Shown piece by piece: positions 47,440 through 56,070 of a stretch of DNA of 64,000 nucleotides. The notes under the pieces are model-generated. The model had not been told where the DNA came from, ran no database searches, and saw only the letters and a list, made by a program, of their open reading frames with translations. The first letter of the stretch is position 1; the number at the start of each line of letters is the position of its first letter. The stretch is from assembly GCF_002368095.1 (NCBI RefSeq), contig NZ_AP018227.1, positions 3,822,047 through 3,886,046 on the forward strand, given 5' to 3'. The stretch comes from Calothrix parasitica NIES-267. Lineage in GTDB: Bacteria; Cyanobacteriota; Cyanobacteriia; Cyanobacteriales; Nostocaceae. The translations under genes were made by a program, and so were the position numbers.

Positions 47440-49884
47440 ATGAAAGGGATTGCGTTTCTATCTGGATTGATAAGTGGTTTACTCACTTCGGGATTCTTTT
47501 TATCAGCAGTGGCTCAAGTAAGCTCCGATAAAACTACAAACACAACTATCAATAAAAACGGTAATAAATTCAATATTACCAACGGTATTCAAAAAGGCAA
47601 TAATTTATTTCATAGTTTCGATAAATTCTCTATCCCCAAAGGTAGTTCGGCTGTTTTTAAGAACCCAAACAATATAGTAAATATTATTAACCGAGTAACT
47701 GGTGGAAATATATCTAATATTGATGGGTTAATTAAAGCTTCGGGGAATGCCAATTTATTTTTAATGAATCCTGCTGGTATTGTGTTTAGTGAAAATGCAT
47801 CTCTAGATATTGGAGGCTCATTTTATGGGACTACTGCTGAAAGTATTAAGTTTGCAGATGGGTTAGAATTCAGCGCTACGAATACTAATGAATCTCCATT
47901 ATTAAGTATCAATGTTCCCGTTGGTTTGCAAATAGGACAAAATTCAAAATCAATTCAGGTAAGGGGAACGGGACATAATTTGTTTAAAAATGGAGCTTTT
48001 TCACCTTACTTCAATCTTGGTAGCACTAATTCTTTGCAGGTAAAACCTGGTTATACTCTAGCTCTAGTTGGAGCAGACATTAAAGTTGATGATGGTATTC
48101 TTACGGCAGAGTCGGGAAGATTAGAGTTAGTAAGTATAAGGGAAGGAGAAATTGATTTAATTGAAGATTTGAAAAGTTTTCGTTTAGGTGAAGCCAAATT
48201 TATCTCAAACTTGGGAGATATTAAACTATCACAAAAGACTTTAATAGATGTCAGCGGTGCTGGTGCTGGTTCTGTGAACTTACAGGGTAATCAAATTAAT
48301 TTAAAAGATGATTCTGCGGTGTTGGTGCAAAATCGCGGAATTCAGCCAGCAGGTGATATAAATGTTAGGGCTAAATCTATTGAATTAAGTGGTAATACTC
48401 AACTTGGTAGCATTTTCATTAATGAAACTTTAGCAGGAGATGCTGGAAATATTATTATCGAAACTGAAAGATTAAAGATTTTAGATGGTACTGCGGTATT
48501 TAGCCAAACTTTTGGGTTTGGAAATAGTGGTTCTATTGATATTAATGCAACTGAATCGATAGATATTATTGGAGTTTCAGCAGTTAATCCCGAGCAAGTT
48601 AGTATAATTGGTTCGACTACTTTTTCTGAAGGAAATGCGGGAAATATTAAGTTATCGACTAGAAATTTATCGGTATTAGATAGTAATGGGATTTCAGTAG
48701 TCGGTTTTGGTGGTGGTTCTTCTGGAAATATCATTATTGATAGTGAAACAGTTCAAGTCGCGAAGATGAGACAAGAAATTCGTGTAATTCCAGCAATTTC
48801 TGGAAGTGCTTTTGGAACGGGTGACGCTGGAAACATTACTATTAATACACAAACTCTATCGGTAAGGGATGGTTCAAATATCAGTACTACCGGGTACAAT
48901 AGCGGAGGTTCTGGCAGCATTAATATAAATGCTACAAAGTCAGTGGAAGTAATTGGTGAGAATGAAATCCAAAATAGCAACATCAATTCATCAGTCTTGG
49001 CTGGATTAGAATTTGATGGACAATTGCTTAAGTTTTCTGAATTGATTACTAGCAATGCAGGTGAAGTAAATATCAATACGGCTTATTTAAAAATTGGTAA
49101 TAATGCAAATATTTCAGTTGTTAATCAAGGTATGGGTGATGCTGGAAAGTTAAGAGTAAATGCTGATTTAACCCAGCTTGAAAACCAAGGTAGTTTACTT
49201 GCAATTAGTAATTCTGGTGGAGGTGGGAATATTTTTGTACGAGCCGATTCTTTACAATTACGTCGCAACAGCTTGATTAGTACTAATTCAGGTGGTGAAA
49301 GAAATGGTGGCAATATTAATATTGATACTAATACTTTAGTAGCTGTAGAAAATAGTGACATTACTGCAAATGCTGAAAATAGTTTTGGTGGGAAGGTAAC
49401 TATAAATGCAGAGGGTATTTTTGGTACCCAGTTTCGAGAAAATCTAACTCCACAAAGCGATATTACTGCAAGTTCGGAATTGGGAGCAGAGTTTAACGGT
49501 GAAGTTGAACTCAATACTCCTGGAATTGACCCAAGTTCGGGAATCAATGAATTACCAGAAAATCTTACAGATTCTAGCAATCAAATAGCTGCTGGATGTT
49601 CTAATAAATCTGGTAATAGTTTTATTGCTACTGGAAAAGGTGGGATACCACAAAATCCTCAAGAGCAGTTTAATATAAATCGTAGTTGGTCAGATATTCG
49701 CAATTTATCGGCATTTCGTAAACTTAATAATAATTCTGAAATTACTAGTATTTCAAACAAACTAGAAATTATAGAAGCAACTGCTTTTATTCGTAATGAA
49801 AACGGAGAAATAGAACTTGTTGCGGCTCAAAATACACCTTTTAATACAACACAAGTTTCTAACTGTAGTAGTTTGAATACGTAA
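47440..49884 (+). CDS. Exoprotein array gene 2: TPS/haemagglutinin N-domain protein
   Basis: An 814-residue paralogue. The signal peptide ends near SGFFLSAVAQ. The TPS domain has ITNGIQKGNNLFHSFDKFSIP and NPAGIVFSENASLDIGGSFYG. The beta-helix body includes LSQKTLIDVSGAGAG and IQPAGDINVRAKSIELSG, shared with gene 6. The C-terminal module is type A (SELGAEFNGEVELNTPGIDPSSGINELPENLTD), like genes 1 and 5, while the last 80 residues (NENGEIELVAAQNTPFNTTQVSNCSSLNT) are closest to gene 3. Both terminal-region cysteines are kept. It starts 81 nt after gene 1. Confidence 0.85.
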   Translation: MKGIAFLSGLISGLLTSGFFLSAVAQVSSDKTTNTTINKNGNKFNITNGIQKGNNLFHSFDKFSIPKGSSAVFKNPNNIVNIINRVTGGNISNIDGLIKASGNANLFLMNPAGIVFSENASLDIGGSFYGTTAESIKFADGLEFSATNTNESPLLSINVPVGLQIGQNSKSIQVRGTGHNLFKNGAFSPYFNLGSTNSLQVKPGYTLALVGADIKVDDGILTAESGRLELVSIREGEIDLIEDLKSFRLGEAKFISNLGDIKLSQKTLIDVSGAGAGSVNLQGNQINLKDDSAVLVQNRGIQPAGDINVRAKSIELSGNTQLGSIFINETLAGDAGNIIIETERLKILDGTAVFSQTFGFGNSGSIDINATESIDIIGVSAVNPEQVSIIGSTTFSEGNAGNIKLSTRNLSVLDSNGISVVGFGGGSSGNIIIDSETVQVAKMRQEIRVIPAISGSAFGTGDAGNITINTQTLSVRDGSNISTTGYNSGGSGSININATKSVEVIGENEIQNSNINSSVLAGLEFDGQLLKFSELITSNAGEVNINTAYLKIGNNANISVVNQGMGDAGKLRVNADLTQLENQGSLLAISNSGGGGNIFVRADSLQLRRNSLISTNSGGERNGGNINIDTNTLVAVENSDITANAENSFGGKVTINAEGIFGTQFRENLTPQSDITASSELGAEFNGEVELNTPGIDPSSGINELPENLTDSSNQIAAGCSNKSGNSFIATGKGGIPQNPQEQFNINRSWSDIRNLSAFRKLNNNSEITSISNKLEIIEATAFIRNENGEIELVAAQNTPFNTTQVSNCSSLNT

Positions 49885-49926
49885 GAATATTTAAATTAAA
49901 GTTTGTGTTAGTAGAAAAATTAATTA

Positions 49927-49945
49927 GGGAATCATAAATCCAGAA
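49927..49945 (+). promoter_or_regulatory. Conserved array leader motif, before gene 3
   Basis: GGGAATCATAAATCCAGAA; 20 nt before the ATG at 49966. Confidence 0.7.
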
Positions 49946-49965
49946 AATAAAAATATTTGAAATAC

Positions 49966-52413
49966 ATGAAAGGAATTGAATTTCTACCTGGATTTATCAC
50001 CGGTTTATTAATATCAGGATTAGCACTACCAGCTTTTTCTCAAGTAACGTCCGACAATACTACCAATACAACTGTTAATCAAAGCGGTAATAATTTCAAT
50101 ATTATTAATGGTATTCAAAAAGGGAATAATTTATTTCACAGCTTCAAAGAATTTTCTATTCCCACTGGTGGTTCGGCTACTTTCAATAATTCTACCGATG
50201 TTGTTAATATAATCAACCGGGTAACAGGTGGAAATATATCTAATATTGACGGATTAATAAAAGCTAACGGTAATGCCAATTTATTTTTAATTAACCCTGC
50301 GGGAATTGTATTTGGTGAAAATGCCAAATTAGATATAGGTGGTTCGTTTTTGGGAACTACAGCGGAAAGTGTTTTATTTAAAGATGGTTTTGAATTTAGT
50401 GCTGTTAATCCTCAAAATGAAGCATTATTAACTATTAGCATTCCCGTTGGTTTGCAGATGGGGAGTAATCCGGGAAATATTCAGATAAATAATAGAGGGC
50501 ATAATGTCTCAGCACCTTTTACTCAGACTTTGCGTCGCGGGAATTCTCCTAGTGGCTTAAGTGTCAAGACTGGTAAGACTTTGGCGCTACTTGGGGGTAA
50601 TGTCTCACTAACCGGAGGTATTATCAATTCACCCGATGGACAAGTGGAATTGGCAGCGGTGGCTACACCCGATTTGGTTACCATTGATTCAAATAACCTC
50701 GGTTGGACATTGAATTATGGCAATGTCTCCGGGTTTGGCGATATCCAGCTTAGTCAACAGTCTTTGGTTGAAGCTAGTAACACTGGAGCGATTAGATTAG
50801 CAGGTAATAATCTCCAGTTTTTTGATGGTTCATTGTTGCTTCTCGAAAATCAAAGTAACCAATCTGCGGTAGGGATTGAGCTTCAGGCTGCTGGGGAAGT
50901 TGAATTTGCTGGTATATCTAATACTTCTATTAGTAGTGGGGTAATTAGTGATGCTCGCAGTTCAGGTAAAGGTGGAGATATTACAATTACGGCTGACAGA
51001 ATTATTGGACGGGATAATGGAGGACGATTAAGAGCATATACTTTTGCAGATGCAGACAGTGGCAACATCACTTTTAACAGCAGAGATATAACCTGGAAAG
51101 CTGGCAAACAAACGGATGGATTAGTTGAGATCCGTACCCTGGGAACAGGAAATGGGGGCAGATTGACGATAAATACCGAGCGTTTGCTTATGCAAGATTC
51201 AAGCTTTGTGAGCAACGTTAACAGGGGTTCTGGCAATGCAGGAAACGTGCTGATTAATGCATCTGACTCTGTTATCGTTGGACCAAATTCTCAGTTTGCC
51301 ACCCTTATTGGCTCTTCTGCCGTCAGTGCCAATGGTAACGCAGGCAGCATAAGCATCAACACATCTAGATTGGCTGTTTTGGGCGGGGCATTGATCAGCT
51401 CATCTACCTATGGATCTGGTGATGCGGGAAAGATAACCCTCAAAGCCTCCGAATCTATTGAAATCAGTGGCTCTGGTTTCTTTGCGACCAGTAACAGGGT
51501 TGAAGCAACTCAGGTGCAAACCTCTGGTCGATTATTGCCTGAAGCATTGCGACAGTTTTTGGGATTACCAGATATAGTCACTGGTAGTGCAGGGACAATT
51601 AATATAAATACTCCTCAACTTCAAATTACAGATGGTGCATTGGTGACAGTTGGTCATAATAGTTTGGGGGATGCTGGTAAGATTCAAATTAATAGCGATT
51701 CTCTAAAGCTAGATACTCAAGGTAAAATTACGGCAACTACTGCTTCTGGGGAAGGAGGCAATATCAACTTTAATTTACAATCTGACTTAATACTACGGAA
51801 CAATAGCCTTATAGATACCGAAGCAATGGGTAGCGGCAACGGTGGTAATATTACTATAAATTCTCCGATAATTGCCGGTTTTGAAAACAGCGATATCATC
51901 GCCAATGCAGTCGAAGGAAATGGTGGGAATATTGATATTACAACTCAAGGAATATTCGGTTTAGAATTTCGTAACGAGTTAACCGAAGAAAGCGACATTA
52001 CCGCAAGTTCTCAATTTGGTGTTAACGGTACGGTAGCAATCAATAATTTGAGTATCAATCCTAGTACTGGTTTAGTAGAATTACCCGTAGCTCTTTCTGA
52101 TTCATCGCAACAAATAGCTCAAGGGTGTTCTACAAAAAGTAACAGTAATTTTGTCGCAACCGCAAGAGGTGGAATTCCACAGAACCCCAGCCAATATTTG
52201 TATTCAAATAGAACTTGGTCAGATACTCGCAATTTATCAACATTTCCCAAACCAAATAATAGTTCTGAAGTTACAAGTATTTCAAATAAACTAGCCATCG
52301 TAGAAGCTACTGGTTTTATTCGTAATGAGAACGGAGTTATTGAACTTGTTGCGGCTCAAAATACACCTTTTAATACCACACAAGTTTTTAATTGTAGTGG
52401 TTTAAATACGTAA
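49966..52413 (+). CDS. Exoprotein array gene 3: TPS/haemagglutinin N-domain protein
   Basis: An 815-residue paralogue. The ATG at 49966 (MKGIEFLPGF) is chosen over a TTG nine bases earlier because it keeps the constant distance from the leader motif and aligns with paralogues. Signal peptide about 1-24 (LALPAFSQ), TPS domain with NNLFHSFKEFSIPTGGSATF. From about residue 175 the body differs from genes 1, 2, 5 and 6 (SGLSVKTGKTLALLGGNVSLTGG, NQSAVGIELQAAGEVEF, WKAGKQTDGLVEIRT) and its DNA seems more GC-rich. The C-terminal module is type B (SQFGVNGTVAINNLSINPSTGLVELPVALSDSSQQIAQGCS), with NPSQYLYSNRTW shared with gene 8. Confidence 0.85.
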   Translation: MKGIEFLPGFITGLLISGLALPAFSQVTSDNTTNTTVNQSGNNFNIINGIQKGNNLFHSFKEFSIPTGGSATFNNSTDVVNIINRVTGGNISNIDGLIKANGNANLFLINPAGIVFGENAKLDIGGSFLGTTAESVLFKDGFEFSAVNPQNEALLTISIPVGLQMGSNPGNIQINNRGHNVSAPFTQTLRRGNSPSGLSVKTGKTLALLGGNVSLTGGIINSPDGQVELAAVATPDLVTIDSNNLGWTLNYGNVSGFGDIQLSQQSLVEASNTGAIRLAGNNLQFFDGSLLLLENQSNQSAVGIELQAAGEVEFAGISNTSISSGVISDARSSGKGGDITITADRIIGRDNGGRLRAYTFADADSGNITFNSRDITWKAGKQTDGLVEIRTLGTGNGGRLTINTERLLMQDSSFVSNVNRGSGNAGNVLINASDSVIVGPNSQFATLIGSSAVSANGNAGSISINTSRLAVLGGALISSSTYGSGDAGKITLKASESIEISGSGFFATSNRVEATQVQTSGRLLPEALRQFLGLPDIVTGSAGTININTPQLQITDGALVTVGHNSLGDAGKIQINSDSLKLDTQGKITATTASGEGGNINFNLQSDLILRNNSLIDTEAMGSGNGGNITINSPIIAGFENSDIIANAVEGNGGNIDITTQGIFGLEFRNELTEESDITASSQFGVNGTVAINNLSINPSTGLVELPVALSDSSQQIAQGCSTKSNSNFVATARGGIPQNPSQYLYSNRTWSDTRNLSTFPKPNNSSEVTSISNKLAIVEATGFIRNENGVIELVAAQNTPFNTTQVFNCSGLNT

Positions 52414-52454
52414 TAATACTTGATTTAAATAAGAATGGTCGCAACCGGCACATT

Positions 52455-52700
52455 TTTCTAGTAGGGGAGGCAAAATACGGTGAGTTAGTGCGGTCTTGGG
52501 GAGCCATTGCGTTGCGCGGGAACAAGCGCGTTGTAGCAAATGGCGTGGTTTCCCCCATGAGCAACTAAGGAACCCGGAGGGTGTAGATTTTCTTCCCGTA
52601 TTATTGTCGAGGCACGTGACACTTTGAACAAAGCACGAACGTAGTCACAATGTTTTCAGTGTCACGCACCAGCCGAGTATTGTGACAATTGCTGCCATTC
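52455..52700. repeat. GC-rich dispersed palindromic repeat, copy 2
   Basis: Arms GCCATTGCGTTGCGCGG (52503-52519) and CGCGTTGTAGCAAATGGC (52527-52544) match those of copy 1 at 21338 and 21414. A second palindrome, GTGACACT/AGTGTCAC (52616-52623 and 52658-52665), follows. Bounds are approximate. Confidence 0.7.
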
Positions 52701-52734
52701 CAGTTAAAGTTTGTGTTAGTAGAAAAATGAATTA

Positions 52735-52753
52735 GGGAAGCATACATCCAGAA
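52735..52753 (+). promoter_or_regulatory. Conserved array leader motif, before the deleted gene 4
   Basis: GGGAAGCATACATCCAGAA; 20 nt before the ATG at 52774. It has one change inside the otherwise invariant ATAAATCC block (ATACATCC), the only such change in the array. Confidence 0.65.
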
Positions 52754-52773
52754 GATAAAAAGGTTTGAAGATG

Positions 52774-53487
52774 ATGAAAGGAATTGCATTTCTACCTGGA
52801 TTTATCACCAGTTTATTAATTACAGGATTAGCACTACCAGCTTTTTCTCAAGTAACGTCTGACAATACTACCAATACAACTGTTAATCCAAACGGTAATA
52901 ACTTTGATATTCTTGACGGGATTCAAAAAGGAAATAATTTATTTCACAGCTTCAAAGAGTTTTCTATTCCCACAGGTGGTTCGGCAACTTTTAATAATTC
53001 TACCGATATCGTCAATATTATTAACCGAGTAACTGGTGGAAATATTTCTAATATCAATGGGTTGATTAAAGCTGAGGGGAATGCAAATCTATTTTTAATT
53101 AATCCTGCGGGTATTGTATTTGGGGAAAATGCGCGGTTAGATATTGGTGGTTCGTTTTTGGGAAGTACAGCAGAAAGTATTTTATTTGAAGATGGGTTTG
53201 AATTTAGCGCGGTTAATCCCCAAAGTCAGCCGTTGTTAACTGTAAGCGTACCGTTGGGTTTGCAAATGGGTCAAATGAGCGGAGATATTAAGGTACAAGG
53301 AACGGGACATAGATTGATTGGAGGAGGATTTACACCTGTAATTAGGAATAATACCCAACCAACATTACAGGTGAATTCGGGAAAAGCGATTGCATTAGTT
53401 GGAAAAAATCTCAATTTACAACAAAACAAGTTTCTAACTGTAGCGGAGCTAATACGTAATAACACTACATTTCAAAGTTTGTGTTAG
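52774..53487 (+). pseudogene. Exoprotein array gene 4: internally deleted copy
   Basis: The frame encodes 237 residues: signal peptide (LALPAFSQ), intact TPS domain (NNLFHSFKEFSIPTGGS, NPAGIVFGENARLDIGGSFLG) and the start of the beta-helix up to KAIALVGKNLNLQQ. There it jumps to the 3' end of a paralogue. DNA at 53418-53459 reads TTKQVSNCSGANT and stop in another frame, the normal last residues of the family, so the body of the gene (about 1.7 kb) was deleted out of frame and the present frame ends at 53487 in what is normally the spacer. Translation would give a secreted N-domain without the body. It may be a pseudogene or a small product. Confidence 0.85.
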
Positions 53488-53502
53488 TAGAAAAATTAAT
53501 TA

Positions 53503-53521
53503 GGGAACCATAAATCCAGAA
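53503..53521 (+). promoter_or_regulatory. Conserved array leader motif, before gene 5
   Basis: GGGAACCATAAATCCAGAA; 20 nt before the ATG at 53542. The upstream GTTTGTGTTAGTAG overlaps the end of the shifted frame of gene 4. Confidence 0.7.
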
Positions 53522-53541
53522 AATAAAAATATTTGAAATAC

Positions 53542-55986
53542 ATGAAAGGAATTGCATTTCTACCTGGATTTATCACCGGTTTATTAATATCAGGATTAGC
53601 ACTACCAGCTTTTTCTCAAGTAACTTCCGACAATACCACCAATACAACTGTTAACTTAAACGGTAATAATTTCGATATACTCAACGGTATTCAAAAAGGG
53701 AATAATTTATTTCACAGCTTCAAAGAATTTTCTATTCCTACAAATGGTTCGGCGACTTTCAATAATTCCTCAGATGTAGTAAATATTATCAATCGTGTAA
53801 CTGGTGGAAATATATCGAATATTGATGGGTTAATTAAATCTCAGGGAAATGCCAATTTATTTTTAATTAATCCTGCGGGGATTGTATTTGGTGAAAATGC
53901 CAAATTAGATATTGGTGGTTCGTTTTTGGGAACTACAGCGGAAAGTGTTTTATTTAAAGATGGATTTGAATTTAGTGCGGTGAATTCTCAAAATGAACCA
54001 CTATTAACTATAAGTGTCCCCGTTGGTTTGCAGATGGGGACAAATACCGGAGAAATCCAGGTAAATGGAAGCGGACATAATTTGGTAACACAAGATATTA
54101 ATGTTGGACCCTATATTAATCTCGCTAGCTCAAGCTTATTAGAAGTAAAACCGGGAAAAGTATTAGCTTTAATTGGTGGAGATATTATGCTTGATGGCGC
54201 TGTTATGAATGTAAAAACAGGAAGAGTTGAATTAAGCAGTGTTAGAGAAGGAAAAGTTAATTTCAATCAAAATAATCAAGATTTTAAGTTAAATATTCCT
54301 CAAGATTCCAAATTAGGAAATATTCAACTAACGCAAAAATCTTTGATAGATGCGGGTGCTGGTTCAATTAAAGTTAATAGTGGTTCTGTCAGCCTTAAAA
54401 ATGGCTCCGTATTATTAGTGCAAAATCAAGAATTGCAGCCAACTGGAGATATTAATATAAATGCAACTGAATCTTTAGAAGTTAATGGGATGTCTCCCGA
54501 CGGCAGAATTCGCAGTGCTATTTCTAACCAAACTTTGGGAGGAATGAGCGGGAATATTAATGTTGTTACACCACGTTTAATTGTTCAAAGTGGGGGTGCT
54601 ATCGGTAGTCAAACCTTTACACCCGCACCAGGTGGTCATATTTTCTTAGATGTTGAACAATTGATTGAAGTTAGTGGATTTTCAGAAATTAACCCACTAG
54701 CATATAGTAGCATCGCATCAATTACTATCGGAGATGGAAAAGCTGGTAATGTAATTGCTTCTACTAAACACTTTTCGATATTTGATAACGGTTTGGTTTC
54801 CGGGGTAACTGTTGGTAATGGTGATGGTGGAACTATAAATATTGATACCCAAACACTAGAAGTGAAGGGTATAGGTTTGGGCTTATTGACAAGTAGCGGT
54901 ATTACTACATCTACTTTAGGAAAAGGTAATGCTGGCAATATTAATATTAATACCGAGACAATGACTGTGGAAGCAGGTGCATATGTAGCTAATGCCAGCC
55001 ATAATGTTGGAAATGCTGGAAACCTAACTATAAATGCTACTAAGTCGTTACAGGTAGTTGGTAATGTAAATGAATTACCTGCCAGACTTAACTCATTTGT
55101 CAGACCCCTTCCTAATCTTCAGGAATTATTTAATTTACCAGATGTTCCTAGCGGAAATGCTGGAAATATAACTATTAATACACCTTTTCTTTTAGTCGCT
55201 GACAGAGGACTTGTGACTGTAGGTAATAGCGGAAGTGGAAATGCTGGTATTCTCAATATCAATGCAGACCTGATAAAGTTAGATGATTTGGGTCAACTTT
55301 CGGCTACTACGGTATTTGGTGAAGGTGGAGATATTTCTTTACAGTCCCAAAGCTTACAAATGCGTGGTGAAAGTATTATTACTACTTCTGCTGGTGGTAA
55401 AGGAAATGGTGGGAATATTGATATAAATACAAATACTCTTGTAGCTTTGGAAAATAGCGACATTACCGCAAATGCACAAAACAGTTTCGGTGGAAAAGTA
55501 ACTATTAACGCAGAAGGTATTTTTGGTACTCAGTTTCGAGAACAGCAAACCATAAAAAGTGATATAACTGCAACTTCTGAATTAGGAGCAGAATTCAACG
55601 GTGTAGTTGAACTAAATACTCCTGGAGTTGACCCGAATTCTGGAATCAGTGAATTACCAGAAAATCTTACAGATTCATCGCAAGAAATTGCGTCAGGATG
55701 TTCTAGTAATACTGGCAGTAGTTTTGTCGCTACCGGAAGGGGTGGAATAGCAAAAAACCCAAACGAACAAGTTGATATAAACCCAATTTGGTCGGATATT
55801 CGCGATTTATCGGCATTTCATAAACGAAAAAATAATATTCAAGCAACACAAATATCAAATAAACCAGCAATTGTAGAAGCCACTATTTTTATACGTAATT
55901 CAAAGGGAGAAATTGAACTTGTTGCGGCTCAAAATACACCTTTTAATAGAACACAAGTTGCTAACTGTAGCGGAGCAAATACGTAA
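53542..55986 (+). CDS. Exoprotein array gene 5: TPS/haemagglutinin N-domain protein
   Basis: An 814-residue paralogue, start at 53542 by the same reasoning as gene 3. The first 170 residues are almost the same as gene 3 (LALPAFSQVTSDNTTNTTVN, SAVNSQNEPLLTISVPVGLQMG). The body is gene 1-like: VELSSVREGKVNFNQ, IQLTQKSLIDAGAGSIKVNSGSVSLKNGSVLLVQN, TLEVKGIGLGLLTSSGITTSTLGKGNAGN. The C-terminus is type A with C in IASGCSSNTG and in VANCSGANT. It is thus a gene 3/gene 1 mosaic. Confidence 0.85.
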   Translation: MKGIAFLPGFITGLLISGLALPAFSQVTSDNTTNTTVNLNGNNFDILNGIQKGNNLFHSFKEFSIPTNGSATFNNSSDVVNIINRVTGGNISNIDGLIKSQGNANLFLINPAGIVFGENAKLDIGGSFLGTTAESVLFKDGFEFSAVNSQNEPLLTISVPVGLQMGTNTGEIQVNGSGHNLVTQDINVGPYINLASSSLLEVKPGKVLALIGGDIMLDGAVMNVKTGRVELSSVREGKVNFNQNNQDFKLNIPQDSKLGNIQLTQKSLIDAGAGSIKVNSGSVSLKNGSVLLVQNQELQPTGDININATESLEVNGMSPDGRIRSAISNQTLGGMSGNINVVTPRLIVQSGGAIGSQTFTPAPGGHIFLDVEQLIEVSGFSEINPLAYSSIASITIGDGKAGNVIASTKHFSIFDNGLVSGVTVGNGDGGTINIDTQTLEVKGIGLGLLTSSGITTSTLGKGNAGNININTETMTVEAGAYVANASHNVGNAGNLTINATKSLQVVGNVNELPARLNSFVRPLPNLQELFNLPDVPSGNAGNITINTPFLLVADRGLVTVGNSGSGNAGILNINADLIKLDDLGQLSATTVFGEGGDISLQSQSLQMRGESIITTSAGGKGNGGNIDINTNTLVALENSDITANAQNSFGGKVTINAEGIFGTQFREQQTIKSDITATSELGAEFNGVVELNTPGVDPNSGISELPENLTDSSQEIASGCSSNTGSSFVATGRGGIAKNPNEQVDINPIWSDIRDLSAFHKRKNNIQATQISNKPAIVEATIFIRNSKGEIELVAAQNTPFNRTQVANCSGANT

Positions 55987-56029
55987 TAAGACTGATATTT
56001 AAAGTTTGTGTTTGTAGAAAAATAAATTA

Positions 56030-56048
56030 GGGAACCATAAATCCAGAA
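56030..56048 (+). promoter_or_regulatory. Conserved array leader motif, before gene 6
   Basis: GGGAACCATAAATCCAGAA; 22 nt before the ATG at 56071. Confidence 0.7.
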
Positions 56049-56070
56049 GAGCCAAAAAGATTAAATAAAC

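Larger units (their letters stand above)
52414..52773. other. Enlarged spacer between array genes 3 and 4
   Basis: About 360 bases, compared with about 55-95 between the other array genes. The extra length is the GC-rich repeat at 52455-52700, inserted between the gene 3 stop and the usual leader sequence. No gene is supported. Confidence 0.75.
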
